Assembly (NCBI GenBank): GCA_031763025.1
Contig: JASSKH010000010.1
Coordinates: forward strand, 7,891,427 to 7,955,426
From: Macrocystis pyrifera
Lineage: Eukaryota; Sar; Phaeophyceae; Laminariales; Laminariaceae
Direction of reading: 5' to 3'
Length of the DNA: 64,000 nt
The notes beneath the pieces were generated by a model. The model was given only the letters and a program-made list of their open reading frames with translations, was not told where the DNA came from and ran no database searches. Below, piece by piece: positions 22,236 through 34,075 of the stretch (its first letter is position 1; each line of letters begins with the position of its first letter). The position numbers and the translations under genes are program-made.

Positions 22236-24289
22236 CTGCGAGCCACCCCCCCTGTACGCTTGTGGTTTAGTATTCACCAACTCCGCATATCGATAAATCA
22301 ACCTTGTTCGGGAAATAAATAAACAAAATCTGCAGGTACAGCGTACAGCAGCAGTATGGTTCCTGTATTTTCTTCCAAATTACATGCACTTAGACTGATA
22401 TTAATACCAATAGTGTACGGCAGTGCAGGTCGTCAGCAATATTCTTTTAATCTTTTTGAGCATTGTGCGTAGTGTTTAGACTACTGATAGCATTGTACAG
22501 ACGGAGATACGGCTCTTCTGTGTAATTCCGAGTTGAGGCGCCTTTGCTCCGGGCGGCGGTAGGCAAGGTTTCGTGGCATGGTAGGCTCATCAGTAACTAC
22601 GTCCGGCTTCACACTTGGCGCTCATCCCGCAATGATATTCAAAATTACTCCCTACTACTGCTGTTTCGATACCAGCAGCGAGACATTCTTCAACTCCAGT
22701 ACATGTGATATGTGACAACGAAAATTCTGACGGTTGATCAGGTTGGGCTGACTAATTGAGTCGTCAATATATTGACAGCCCACAGCAATAATTATAATAA
22801 TTTTTCCATGGTAGTCTAAATGAATACAGCACATCAATCAATTTACTACTCGGATACCATGCCTTTCCGAACACACCGGGCAGCTCGTCACTGGTATGCG
22901 ATATGTCATGCTTGCTACCGGCATCTCATTGGGTCCATGTCCCTGGTCTTACAACGGTGGTCTCGCATATCACGGCATGCGCTGCGCGAGTTTTCTAGCT
23001 TTGGTGCGTGACTTGAAGCCTAAGTCAATCAGGGCGACACAGCAGCCTACCCCCCCCCCATTTTTATTTTTATTTTTTTGCGCTCGAGGAAAAACGTACA
23101 GCAAGAATAATATAGCATTTTCGACTGTGGATTCGACATCAGAAAAAGAGAAGGATCACCACGGTTGTGCTTCACCCGCTCCATACCTGTTGCCCTGGTA
23201 CTGCTCAGGTTGGGCTGGTACTGCTCAGGTTGGGCTGCATCGATGCATCTAGCCCGAGCCCTCTGGACACAGCAAGCCACACACCTTCCTCCGTTGTGTC
23301 CAAGCTCATCATCGTCCAGCTGAAACTATGTCACCCCGTGTGACCCGTGCCCCCCGAGGGCTTGCGTAGGCGATCTTTATCTGTTCCAGTTTTTTTTTGT
23401 CCTTTCCTCTTGTACTTGGCTTTCAGTCCTCCAGGTGTTATACCTGATACTCGAGCGCAACGCTCGGTTGGTATACAACACAGAAAATGGTACGACCGGA
23501 GACATCGAAGAGGGTCAAACGTGCATCGGACTTTCCATTTGGTGTGCATAATACGACGATTGATCGATTACTACTGATGTAGTCTACATGCATCGCGGCA
23601 AGAATACTACCTGGCAGTCACTAAAATATACGTGGTTTTCTTGAAAGTTCTGTGTTTGCCAGCCGACAATGCACGGTGTTTTCCAGGGGTTCATGGTTCT
23701 ATAGGGTTACGTACGCCCAAACGGCGTAAGGCTCAACGTTGAAAGTTTCCCGTATCACCTAACCAGGCAAACGGTACACGAGAGCATGCATGCATTAGTA
23801 CGTACGGCACCCTTGGCTTGTATCGACACCCGTCGATTGCATTCGGTTTTGAAGACAATATGTGGTCAATAGCATGCAGTCATTTATTAACGAACATGCA
23901 TGAGTGTGCGATCATGAACGACGAGCGAACAGACGAGCACGAGCAACAGGCAAACGGAGCACGAGCGACGAGTATGCTTGCATGCATTGACCAGATAAGT
24001 ATCTTCAAAGCCTCACGAAACAAACAAGCAGAGCACCATTGGCAGCGTGAATACATAACAGCATATTGCACGTATCACCATCATACAAGGCAGGCAACAA
24101 CGAAAACATGTGGATGTATGCATATACTAAGTGACTAGTATGCAATGAAGTATTATGCAAGATCAAACGGGATTATACAAAGAATACGATGACATTATTT
24201 CACAAGTTTGCAATCGCTCCGATCTCTTGCACACGTTTTGCGAACACTCCGATCTCCTGCAATGCACTTCGATCTGCCTGGGTTCATCA

Positions 24290-24854
24290 TGTTACAGCAG
24301 GGTACAGCTCTCAGACCGTAAAAAGGACCTGCGTTTGTTAGATCTCTGAGGCCGGCTAACCTGTTGTTTGGGAGTTCGAGGAAGTGCCTTCAAGCAGTAA
24401 TGATCGGGTCATGCAGAACGTGGATCGATGCAATGCGATAGATGCAAGCAGTCAGCGTGAACACTCAACGAAGCACCACAGACACGATGACGGGCACGAC
24501 GGACACGGCAGGGCCCAAGGGGCTGGGGGTCGATAGGACAGGTATCACAGATCACTTGGCTTTGACTTTCTTTCTTCACTCTTGGTGGTGTTTAGTAAAC
24601 ACCGGGTGGTCCCGGAACCTCGTTACTGGCTCTGTACCCGAGACCGAAGGCGTTCCCACACCAGGGACCCTCCCTGCCCCGATAAGATCCGCCCAGAGGA
24701 TGCTAACCAAAGCTTGCCCTCTGCCTATCGAATAGACCCGACGCGTGACCCTGATCAGGACAGTGGTCTCGCGCCGTATTATCCTCCCCATAGCGCTGGT
24801 CACGACAGTCACAGCGCTTATGAACCTCCCTCCCTGGCGCCACCCGCTGTAACA
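24290..24854 (-). repeat. LTR (right copy)
   Basis: Partner of 16377-16940. It ends gctgtaaca at 24854, directly followed by CTCG (24855-24858), the second copy of the target duplication. Confidence 0.9.
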
Positions 24855-24858
24855 CTCG

Positions 24859-25481
24859 AGCTAGGTGTGGCAACGTGTGTAGGCACATACATGTTGGTGC
24901 TGGGCCATGTTGAAAAAACACAGAACCAACAACACATTATATTTTGAAATCCAGCTAGCTCTACGAGTACTCGTAGGTAGGCAGACTGTGCCTGTCCACA
25001 GCAACGAGCGTTCGGGCCATGTCCCCGAGACATGCTGCAGGCCCACCCTGCTACTGATGAGGGGACTGAGAAGCAGGAGAGTATCTGCTGTATAATAGTT
25101 GTTGTACAGCAGTAGTAGTAGTGGTGGCACTGCTAGAAGCTCTGCTGGACACACGTCAGATTGTAGATTTTTCGTCTTCAATTATGAGTTCGGGACCCGT
25201 CTTCAATTATGAGTTCGGGACCAGGAAACACATGTACGAAGGGTTCACACACAAGCCGAGCGTACAGCGACGCTGACCTGGCCTCGTGTGTCCTACTGCT
25301 GCTGCTGTTTTGCTGCTGGAGAAGCTCTGCTGTAGATGTCGTACATCATCAGTAGTAGCGGTGGCACCTGCTACCTGCTACGAGAAAAGTTCTCTCTTTG
25401 ACAAAGCACGTCGAGCGCAGATTTTTCGTCTTGAGTTTATTATGCCGAATTTCGAGTTCAAAACCAACACAGGACAAAATT
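24859..25481 (-). repeat. Repeat A copy 2, right part
   Basis: Reverse complement of 1-598, continuing from the point where 16376 stops. A local 23-bp duplication (attatgagttcgggacc occurs twice near 25183-25222) is absent from copy 1. Confidence 0.88.
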
Positions 25482-26400
25482 GAGTACGTGTACAAAGGGT
25501 TCAAGGGTTTAGATTGACAAGCCGACCGTACAGCGACGCTGACCCTGGTGTCGTGTGTCCTACTGCTACTGCTGCTGCTGTTTTGTTGCTGGGGAAACAC
25601 TGCTGCTGCTGCTGTAGATGTGTACAAAGGGTTCAAGGGTTAGATTGGCAAGCCGAGCCGCCGAGCGTACAGCGACGCTGACCCTGGCCTCGTGCGTCCC
25701 ACTGCTACTGCTGCTGCTGCTGTTGTTTTTGTTGCTGGAGAACTGCTGCTGTATGTAAATGTCGCACGCACCTGCTACGAGAAAGAAGCGCCTTCTGTTG
25801 GACAAATATTTTCAGATGAGATTTTTCGTGTTCAAATTAATTTTCAACCAGAAAACACTTGCTGTTGGAAAAACAGAAAGAAAAAATATATATCAGGAGT
25901 GTGTCTATTTGTCTTTTTTTTTTTTTTTTTTTTTTATTGTTCTTTCCACCCGTCGACATCCAGCACAACCAGTCAGTGTCTGTGCCGATTCCTGAATTCC
26001 CGAGAGATACGATACGAATACAAGTAATAACTTCTGTGGTCAAACAGCAGTAGTACATATTTCTCGTCTTCAAATTATTATGCCGGATTTCGAGGTGGAA
26101 ATACCAGGATACACACGACAAAATCCAGTACCTGGTGTTTGTTACAGGTGTGTCCGTACTGCTGTTCTGTCTGTGTTTTTCAAGGGCAGGATATGATGCC
26201 AAGAATATTTACTGTTATGCGATTCACCAACGACGGCGTATAGGTAGTAGGTACAGCACAGCAGTAGATGTTCGTTCGTGTTGGTTCAGGACAAATGTTT
26301 TGCATGATGCATCGCAGATATGACTACTGCATGCAGGTATTGCTGAGGTCGCGCCTCAATACCACCAATTACTAGTAATATTAACAAGAATGAGCTATTC
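25482..26400. repeat. CTG-rich diverged repeats of repeat A sub-blocks
   Basis: Head-to-tail blocks near 25495-25625 and 25626-25760 share acaaagggttcaagggtt, cgtacagcgacgctgaccctgg-type text and CTG runs that match sub-blocks of repeat A. A later block (about 26030-26170) resembles the other end. A 22-base T run ends near 25935. No gene is supported. Confidence 0.6.
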
Positions 26401-26423
26401 TACAATACATAAGAGGTGGCTAG

Positions 26424-26753
26424 ACCCCGGTGGCTTGGCAGGTGGTCCGCGAGCCTGTCAAGATCAATTTCGTGAGTTCGAGTCTCACCGAGTGCATGCT
26501 CAGGGATTTTTTCTTGCATAAAAAAATGATAAGCGGAAAGCGCGAAAGCGTGAGTTGGCTACATTCGATGAAAATCGACGAGCAGTGGGAATGCTGAACC
26601 CTATGCGCGATAAAAACTAAAGGCACGTACCGGGGGGGAGAAGGGACGACATCTGTGACCACGGCTTGTCCAGAAGATCGTCGAGGGTAAAACCTCCTAC
26701 GAGTAGCCTGGAAAGTAAAAGTGATGATTAAAAAAAAAAAAAAAAAAAAAAAA
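26424..26753 (+). mobile_element. tRNA-derived SINE, copy 3
   Basis: Full-length family member with box A (tggcttggcaggtgg), box B (gagttcgagtctcac) and a poly-A tail of about 24 bases. The first few bases of the family start are missing or changed (ctagacccc in place of cggcgtcccc). No clear target duplication. Confidence 0.88.
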
Positions 26754-27120
26754 GACCTTGTACATGGGTCTCCTTTTGTTGGTGGTTTTCTTCATTCGGC
26801 AATGTTTTATGTGATCAACGTTGAAGCTTGCCACACATTGTCGGATGGCTAAAGTATAATAACAACAAGTTATTCAACAAGTTGACATCTACAATATTTA
26901 GTTATAGGCACATATTTATGTGTATCAGCAGTAACTGTGAAAGTGCCCAGGGGTACGTATTGATTGTTTTTGGATTGATGATGGTATGGTAATAATATGT
27001 ATACTAGAATCTATATGGAACGTTTGTCAATGATGAAACGACGTGATCGAGTTTGAATAAAAGGTTGAGAAGTGGATGGAAATTTCCAAGGCTTATCACA
27101 GCAGTGACTGAGAATTGTGA
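26754..27120. other. No gene seen
   Basis: AT-rich interval between a SINE and the GGGACGG block. Nothing recognised. Confidence 0.45.
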
Positions 27121-27440
27121 CGGGACGTGACGGGACATATTTGGCATGTTTGGCGTGGGAAAAAATTGAAAACGGGACAGTAAAATGAGGGCATAAACAG
27201 TTGACGGGGCGGGACAGGACGAGACAGCGGGTGCACTATTTCTCGGCGCGATGGGACGGTAAAACTTCACGGGACAGATTTTCACCACTGGACGGGACGG
27301 TAAATATTTCTTTCCTCGGCTGGGCGGGACGGTAAACATGCTTTTCCTCAACGGGACGGATGGTATATTTGTTTTCGTCGGCGGGACGGAGCGGTAAATA
27401 CGTTTTTCTTCGGCGGGAGGGGACGGTAAATACATATATA
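27121..27440 (+). repeat. GGGACGGTAAA minisatellite, block 1
   Basis: The word gggacggtaaa or close variants recurs about every 35-50 bp, often followed by a T-rich stretch and cggcggg. On the minus strand it reads as Thr/Val/Pro-rich frames (VPSRG, VPPSR) that are products of the repeat and not genes. Confidence 0.75.
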
Positions 27441-28146
27441 GTTTCCTCTTCTTTCCCGCTGCAAGGTGGGCGCAATTGTACGTGAATAATTTCGTGCACT
27501 GCTGCTGGTGTGGCGCGTAGGCAGGAGGCGTCCCGAGGCATGTAGTTTGACGTTTTTCTTCTCGACCGGCGGCTATAAGACTCCGACAAGTGTTGCCATA
27601 CGGGCGACGTCTTCTTCTGATTCCTTCCCACCCCTGCCCCAAGCACTCACTGTTGTTGCGGGGCCAGCTGAATCAGATGGTGGTTGTTCTCATGGTTGTA
27701 GTGCTTGCGATGCGCTGTGTTACTGATGGTTGTGGAGGTGGAGGTAGGTGGTGGTGGAGATGGTGGTGGCGACGGCCGTGGCGATTCTAGTGCCGCTGCT
27801 GGTCCATCGACCCCGTCCATGAGATGTAGCCATCCATGGCGTCCCTGCCGGCCACATAAAAATTGTCAGGAGAAGGCACTGTCACCCCTTGAAAGACTGG
27901 AACTTTTTTTTTACATGCCTTGACATGGTTCGACTGACACCAAACTACTAGGTTCAAGTGTGGAACACGCGGCCCTTTCATCCTTGACAGGGCACGTTTT
28001 GCGTCGCTTGATGCATGTCTGCCGACATCTTTGGACCACACCAGCTGTACTGGTTGGTGTGGCCGTCAGTTGAGTGACCTGTCTTGTTTGTGTGGGTGGC
28101 GAGCATGTTGCGCGTGAAAGAATGAAGATACATATATTAAATACAA
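27441..28146. other. No gene seen; GGT-rich tract
   Basis: A G/T-rich, (GGT)n-like tract at about 27720-27785 is the only structure. Frames crossing it are Trp/Arg/Gly-rich and look like products of the repeat. Confidence 0.4.
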
Positions 28147-28530
28147 TCACGGGGGACCATAGTCGGCGTCCCCGGTGGCTTGGTAGGTGGTCCGCGAGCC
28201 TATCAAGATCAATTTCGTGAGTTCGAGTCTCACCGAGTGCATGCTCATAGGGGCTTTTTCTTGCATAAAATTGATTAGCGGAAAGCGCGAGAGCGTGAGT
28301 TAGCTGTACATTCGATGAAAATCGACGAGCAGTGGGAATGCTGAACCCTATGCGCGATAAAAAATAAAGGCACGTACCGGGGGGGAGAAGGGACGACACC
28401 TGTGACCACGGCTTGTCCAGAAGATCGTCGAGGGTAAAAGCTCCTACGAGTGGGCTGGAAAGTAAAAGTGATGATGATGAAAAAAAAATAAAATAAAAAA
28501 AAAAAAAAAAAATAGTAAAAATAGGACCCA
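28147..28530. mobile_element. MITE interrupted by a SINE
   Basis: A left MITE arm (cacgggggaccatagt, ending 28163) and the sequence after the SINE tail (atagtaaaaataggacc from 28512) join into the text seen in other copies of the family (compare 33970-33998). The MITE was therefore present first and the SINE landed at ATAGT, duplicating those five bases. The right half of the MITE is lost or highly diverged. Confidence 0.7.
28164..28511 (+). mobile_element. tRNA-derived SINE, copy 4
   Basis: Full-length copy starting cggcgtccccggtggcttgg with intact box A and box B. It ends in an A-rich tail interrupted by two T residues. It is flanked by ATAGT (28159-28163 and 28512-28516) and sits inside a MITE. 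Confidence 0.9.
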
Positions 28531-29214
28531 CGGTGCACGCATAAGCCTGTACACTTACCGATTTGTAGTAAAAATATTCAGTCGTTCCCATTCATCATGT
28601 ATGGTCTCCCGTAGCAAATGAAAAACTCAAACAAAGACAAACAGGTATCTCTTACCTCTTGGTGATAATGTTCCATATTGTTTCGTACTTCGTACTTCGC
28701 AATTATGTGTACTTTTATTTAAATATATGATACATTATCAACACGACCACAGCTTCTTCAGCTGGAAAACAAGATGTAAATTCAATTTTGTCTATACGAA
28801 GTACCTACCCTTTTAGTACCACAGTCTTGTTTTGGGGACAAGTTACTTGGAAATTGACTGCTTTGTCCCCGAAACGGGACTGACTGCAGTTCTAAAAGGG
28901 TTAAGATGACAAAATACGTCAGGCGTGAGTTCGAACGATAAATTGAATAGTTACTGACGCTCAATTATGCACGCTGCTTTACAGGCTTTCTGTATTATAT
29001 TTCATTCATACTATAGGAGTTGTGCACAATTTATGATGTCATGTATTTATATAGTAATTACTACCGAATTTCAGTGCAACTCGATAATTCGTAATTAATT
29101 TCGAATTTCGTGGTGGGAATAGATGGGGACAGACGACTACGAATGTAACTTGCACGGGAACTTAAGAGGCAAACTGTGTCGGCGAGAGTGGACTGTGCGT
29201 GACAACGGTGCAGA
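28531..29214. other. No gene seen
   Basis: AT-rich. It contains an imperfect inverted pair, acccttttagtaccacagtc near 28807-28826 against gactgactgcagttctaaaagggt near 28878-28901. The pair surrounds a cttgttttggggacaag/ctttgtccccgaaacgggac core, so the whole could fold into a hairpin. Confidence 0.4.
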
Positions 29215-29480
29215 TTCGATGACGGGACGGGACGGTAAATGTTCGGTGTCACTACGGCACGGGACCGTAATTTCCAACGGGGGAGATTTTATCGGCGGGA
29301 CGGGACGGTAAGTATACGGTGTCACGGCGGGATGAAACGGAAAGGTCCAACGGGAAAGATTTCATCGGCGAGACTGGACATCAGGTGGAGGCATTCGTTC
29401 AGGGAATGTTTCGGCGAGACGGAACGGTGGAACTATCTTGACGGCGGTTTCACCGTCCCGTCCCCTCCCGCCGTTACCAT
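29215..29480 (+). repeat. GGGACGGTAAA minisatellite, block 2
   Basis: Same word family as 27121-27440 (gacgggacgggacggtaaat, ggcgggacgggacggtaagt), here with a cggtgtcac insert between units. The two blocks are 2 kb apart and in the same orientation. Confidence 0.75.
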
Positions 29481-30571
29481 CCCGCCGGAATACCTTGATA
29501 AGCATTGCTTGGAAGTTTCGTCATCGCTGGTCGTTCGGGTAAGAATGTTGTGCTACTCGCACTACTCCTGTACATTCTGGTGAAGGGTGGTGTGGGTGGG
29601 TGGACATACTTGTACACGCGATGTCCACTACGTTGAAGCAGCCGGGAATCCGACACCAAGTGGAGAGCATGGAACCGTTCACAGTAGACCAAAGCTGCGA
29701 ATCGACATTGTCGTCAGGAGAGGTCTCCGAGACGCTCCTAACAGGAAGTACAGATAGGGAGAAGGTCAATAGCGTAGAACCCTCCTTTTTCACCAGTGGA
29801 AAGCTTTCGGCGTCTCAAAGCAGGGATCAGTATAAGTTCATCGACCAGCAGGCAGCTAGTGTCGTGGGGGGGAGAGGGATGGTGAGTCGATGGGAAGGAA
29901 AGGGGTGGGGAAGGACCGCCTGGTTCGAACCTTTTCGGTGACTACTACTCAGGTCGCCATTTCGAGGAGGGTGTCGGGCTTCAAAACTCCAGCTTAGGGA
30001 CCCCCAGGAAGCGAGAAGGAGAGCAGCGCGCGCGCGCGGGCGGGGGGATGGCATACCCACATCACCGATGGCGTGGGGGTGGAGTTTGAAGGCGGCCTAG
30101 GGCAAAAACAAAATAAAATGCATAGAGCACATTATGAGACGGAGGAGGAAGCAAGGGTAACAACAGAGTATCGTAGATAAAGCATAGCGGGAAGTAGAAT
30201 TAGAAAGTAGCTAGACCTCAGCATATACAGCTTTCCTATATTTCCGTCGTTTCCTTCTTTCAGGCACAGGAATACTTCGAGTGAACAACGTTAGAGCTCA
30301 TCATGCTGCACCTTGTCGTTTACCAAGCATAATACTGATATTAATAATAATGCATTATCACTCTTCATAGTATATATAATAAGAGTTTAATGACTCGAGT
30401 TACGTATAACGTTAACAAATTCGTTGATACGTGGTATATTTTAGGAGCCGAGATATACGACGATATCGCTTGATTCACAAAACAAGAACAAGCCGCTCTC
30501 GTAGGTATATTTTTTCGTGGACACATGTATCATTGGTAATACGTGCTGTTCATCAAAAGCCTGGCGATGAC

Positions 30572-30572
<1 letters not shown>
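29481..30572. other. No gene seen
   Basis: A plus-strand frame at 29600-29941 (113 codons, Ser/Thr/Glu-rich) has no recognisable domain. A GC dinucleotide run lies near 30028-30040. No other structure. Confidence 0.4.
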
Positions 30573-30607
<35 letters not shown>

Positions 30608-30916
30608 CATCACTTTTACTTTCCAGCCCACTCGTAGGAGGTTTTACCCTCGACGATCTTCTGGACAAGCCGTGGTCACAGGTGTCGTCCCTTCTCCCCC
30701 CCGGTACGTGCCTTTAGTTTTTATCGCGCACAGGGTTCAGCATTCCCACTGCTCGTCGATTTTCATCGAATGTACAGCTAACTCACGCTTTCGCGCTTTC
30801 CGCTAATCAATTTTATGCAAGAAAAGTCCCTATGAGCATGCACTCGGTGAGACTCGAACTCACGAAATTGATCTTGATAGGCTCGCGGACCACCTACCAA
30901 GCCACCGGGGACGCCG
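30573..30916 (-). mobile_element. tRNA-derived SINE, copy 5
   Basis: The only copy on the minus strand. The poly-T at 30573-30605 is its tail, and the 5' end lies at 30916 (reverse complement cggcgtccccggtgg). Box A and box B are intact. No convincing target duplication was found. Confidence 0.9.
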
Positions 30917-31035
30917 GCAAAATACGACATTATGTTACTCTCCGCACACGTACATGAAGTCTGAAGTGATGAACTGTACTACTAATACTGTTGTGCCAAT
31001 AGCTGGTACGTAAAACATTACGATCATATTTTAGA

Positions 31036-31378
31036 ACATACATACATACATACATACATACATACATACATACATACATACATACATACATACATACATA
31101 CATACATACATACATACATACATACATACATACATACATACATACATACATACATACATACATACATGCATACATACATGCATACATTATACATACATAC
31201 ATACATACATACATGCATACATACATACATACATACATACATACATACATACATACATACATACATACATACATACATACATACATACATACATACATAC
31301 ATACATACATACATACATACATACATACATACATACATACATACGTACATACATACATACATACATACGTACATACAT
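31036..31378. repeat. (CATA)n microsatellite, about 340 bp
   Basis: An almost pure tetranucleotide array of about 85 units with a few catg, ttat and cgta variants. Long frames of repeating MYVC/IHTY residues here come from the repeat and are not proteins. Confidence 0.97.
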
Positions 31379-32031
31379 GATGATGACCTCGTGACGCTTC
31401 GTACAGGTATGAGGTCACGTATATGATGTTGCTGCTGTGGATACCAGGTGATGGTGATCAGTACTCGCAATATAATTAGCTTACAATTTGTGAAATATAA
31501 CCCTTCCCTGGTCATGAAATAGGCTAGGCGTCTCGGTGGTGGATTGAAGTGCCGATTTATGTTACTACACTGTAGTACGCACTTGGTTGAAACATATAGA
31601 CAGCATACATACTCGTGTGTCTGAAAGGGGTGTGTAGCCGTAAATAAAGTGGCTACGCAGTTATAGTAAGTAGTGGTTTGTCTAGGCCACAGAACCACGA
31701 TGGTAAGCTCCGAACAGGGGAAAAAAAAAATTAATACGATTATTGTTGCCCTGCCGAGCTTCGCCGGGGCTACTATAGACTTTTAGCTGTACATGTGTGC
31801 ACAGCACAACTTCTGTTGGTTGTAGCTCGCGTGCGCTAAGAAAGTTTGGAAGCCACGATGCACCGCCATCACGACGACAATTCAACAAGGAAGGCGTAAT
31901 TGTGCCTGGTACAGTAGTACAGTGAGTGCATAATGCAGTACGTCCTTGCCAGCAGTAAGGTTGGTGTGTATTGTTTATTCTTCGAAGTGTAGCGCTACTG
32001 GCATCCTATTATAATAAGATTGTCTTCACTG
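31379..32031. other. No gene seen
   Basis: Mixed sequence between the microsatellite and a MITE. No motif recognised. Confidence 0.4.
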
Positions 32032-32137
32032 TTACGGGGGTACATAGTTAATAGGACCTATGGTATAGATAAAAAACTATATATTTACCTATTTTTACTA
32101 ACAAAATTTGGTCCCGTTAACCATGGACCCCCGTAAT
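32032..32137. mobile_element. Hairpin MITE, copy 3
   Basis: 106 bp. The left end ttacgggggtacatagtta pairs with the right end taaccatggacccccgtaa. The interior is in the reverse orientation relative to copy 1 (tatttttactaacaaaattt). Confidence 0.85.
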
Positions 32138-33969
32138 AGCGCCCCAATGATGTGGACGTACGTAAGCCCTATTCGTGTAGTGGTCCTAATAACGCTGATA
32201 ACGCTGCCAACAAAGCAGGTATCATCGACCCATCATCGGTGCACGGTTAGTTCAGTGCTTGGCACCTCAGACGCAAGGCCATGGGTCATGCCAGCCTCCC
32301 GTGGGTGCGTTGCGTTGACGGCGGCGAACGCTGTGGCCTCCGTACAGTATTCTTCTCGTACTTTTTTTTGTAGCCTTGCATCATTCTCAGACTATGTCCC
32401 CTCTAAACAACGAATCACAAGGTATTAATTAATAGTCGTTCCACACCCTCTGCTACTATTAACACTACTACTACTGTACGCAGCTATATATCGAACACTA
32501 ATATGGAGCATCAGTCGCCAAGGGTATACATAGTATTAAAATGTATTCTAACTAGAGGTGGGCATAGTTTGACGATCACAGAGTGGCGACAGCAAGCAAG
32601 CAGTAAACCAGAGGTTTGTTTACTCAACTGAACTTGAATGCATAAATGTATATTCTGGGAGGTCTTCAGGGACGATTTTTGGTCTTGGGAACTTTGGCTG
32701 CGGGATTCGGGCACAGCAAAACGTCCGGGGAGCGCTTGCACGGAAACCGGTCGCCGCGATAAACCTTACCGCGGGGACTACATATTATCCACCACACGAA
32801 GCCATGGAAGATTTTGTACGGGAGCGACCACCATTTTGTTATTACAGCAACGAGCAGAATGCACTCTGTGAGGCAATGCGACAAATTGCCCGAGCAACCA
32901 GTTGCTACACTGCTTATTTTAGAAAAAAACTGTAATGCATCCCCCCAAAACTAGAATGGCGCCTATCCCGTAAAAAAACTGGACAACGTTTTGGTTTGAG
33001 AGCACAACAGCAGCGCAACAACAAACCTTAGTAATATACCTGAATTACTCGAGCCATACAAGAGTACATGGACTCTATCTACTTGAACTACCCTTCATAT
33101 CTTTGTAGACGGTACGATTTGATATAGAGCTGCACACATTCAATTCAATAATGATGGCAGACGGAGCACTACTAGTAGGCCGAACACCAATGGCCGAGGG
33201 CATGATTGGTGCCACCTCCTTCTCCCCCCCTCGCCACACACGTAATATATGTATGTATGAATATACAGTAGTCGTATTTTGACGTCGATGGTGAGATACT
33301 CGTCAAGTATTCAGGTAAGCGAGTCTGATCGATGGCCCCTTCTATATGCTTGAAGTACATGGATTCTACTGTGTAGTTACCCTGTATATGTGGATGGTAT
33401 GATTGGAACAAGCGCCGCGCACATTGTGGAAAGACGAATGAAGTATTTAGTATGAATAGTACAGGAAGAAACAAGCATATAGTGCTTTCGACCCAGGCGA
33501 GAGCTTCGACAAATTAGATACAATTGAGCACATTATATTGTGAGGTCCTCGACATCCCTACGACGTAGTTTCATCTTCATCGTGTTTCGCGAGATCAGGA
33601 CCGCGCTTGAAAAAAACAAAACCAAAGAGGAATAAATTGTAGAATGTCGCCAGCCCGAAGAATTTTCACTTTTATTTTGCAGTCTCAGTTCGCCAATCCC
33701 GCACGCACTACGCAGGGCTTCCTGGTGCAATCAAGCACAAGCCGTTGATGTTGGATGGTTGCCGACGCCATTCCTAGAGGGGAGGTCACCACTTTTCCTA
33801 ACCTCAACGGTCGATCAACCAATTTATAGCGTTCGTGATCGCTGTATCCTACAACACTGAGCGTCAACCATCGCGTCGAAGAAGTGGTTAAACTCTACTA
33901 CTGACCTTGTACTATCGACAATAAAAAGGTTTAGCCTACGGTGCTACAGCAGAAATGTTGCAAAGTACT
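32138..33969. other. No gene seen
   Basis: About 1.8 kb with no supportable gene, RNA or repeat. Open frames up to 106 codons overlap in both directions and lack recognisable domains. Confidence 0.4.
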
Positions 33970-34075
33970 ATTACGGGGGCCCATAGTAAATAGGACCAAA
34001 TATTGTTAGTAAAAATTGCTAAATATATAGGTTTTTATGAATACCATAGGTCGGATTAACCATGGACCCCCGTAA
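33970..34075. mobile_element. Hairpin MITE, copy 4
   Basis: 106 bp. Ends attacgggggcccatagtaa and ttaaccatggacccccgtaa. Interior accaaatattgttagtaaaa in the same orientation as copy 1. Confidence 0.85.

Larger units (their letters stand above)
17767..24289. other. Non-coding interior of the LTR element
   Basis: About 6.5 kb with no long open frame and no retroviral protein motif on either strand. It contains several internal tandem duplications (18495-18740, 21222-21345, 21472-21757, 22052-22235), listed separately. Short frames up to 141 codons are not supported by any domain. Confidence 0.6.
16377..24854 (-). mobile_element. Non-autonomous LTR retrotransposon (LARD-like), 8.5 kb
   Basis: Two direct repeats of 564 and 565 bp (16377-16940 and 24290-24854) bound the element. 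Each starts tgttacagc, and the ends read gctgcaaca/gctgtaaca. A CTCG duplication flanks both sides, and removing the element restores the repeat A sequence seen intact at 590-605. A purine tract (gggcaggggggg on the minus strand) abuts the repeat at 16941-16952, which suggests minus-strand orientation. The 7.3-kb interior has no reverse transcriptase, integrase, protease or Gag motif. Long LTR elements with non-coding interiors are known as large retrotransposon derivatives (LARDs) and rely on proteins from relatives. I could not identify a primer-binding site with confidence. Confidence 0.85.

Noticed and set aside
16377-24854. DNA transposon with 9-bp terminal inverted repeats (tgttacagc/gctgtaaca)
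   Set aside because: The full 564/565-bp direct repeats at both ends and the adjacent purine tract fit an LTR element better. TG...CA ends with short inverted repeats are normal for LTRs.
27004-27642. 212-codon minus-strand frame rich in VPPSR-type text
   Set aside because: Its composition is dictated by the GGGACGGTAAA word repeat, with no independent sign of coding.
31024-31698. Long open frames of MYVC/IHTY repeats
   Set aside because: They are translations of the CATA microsatellite and have no protein meaning.
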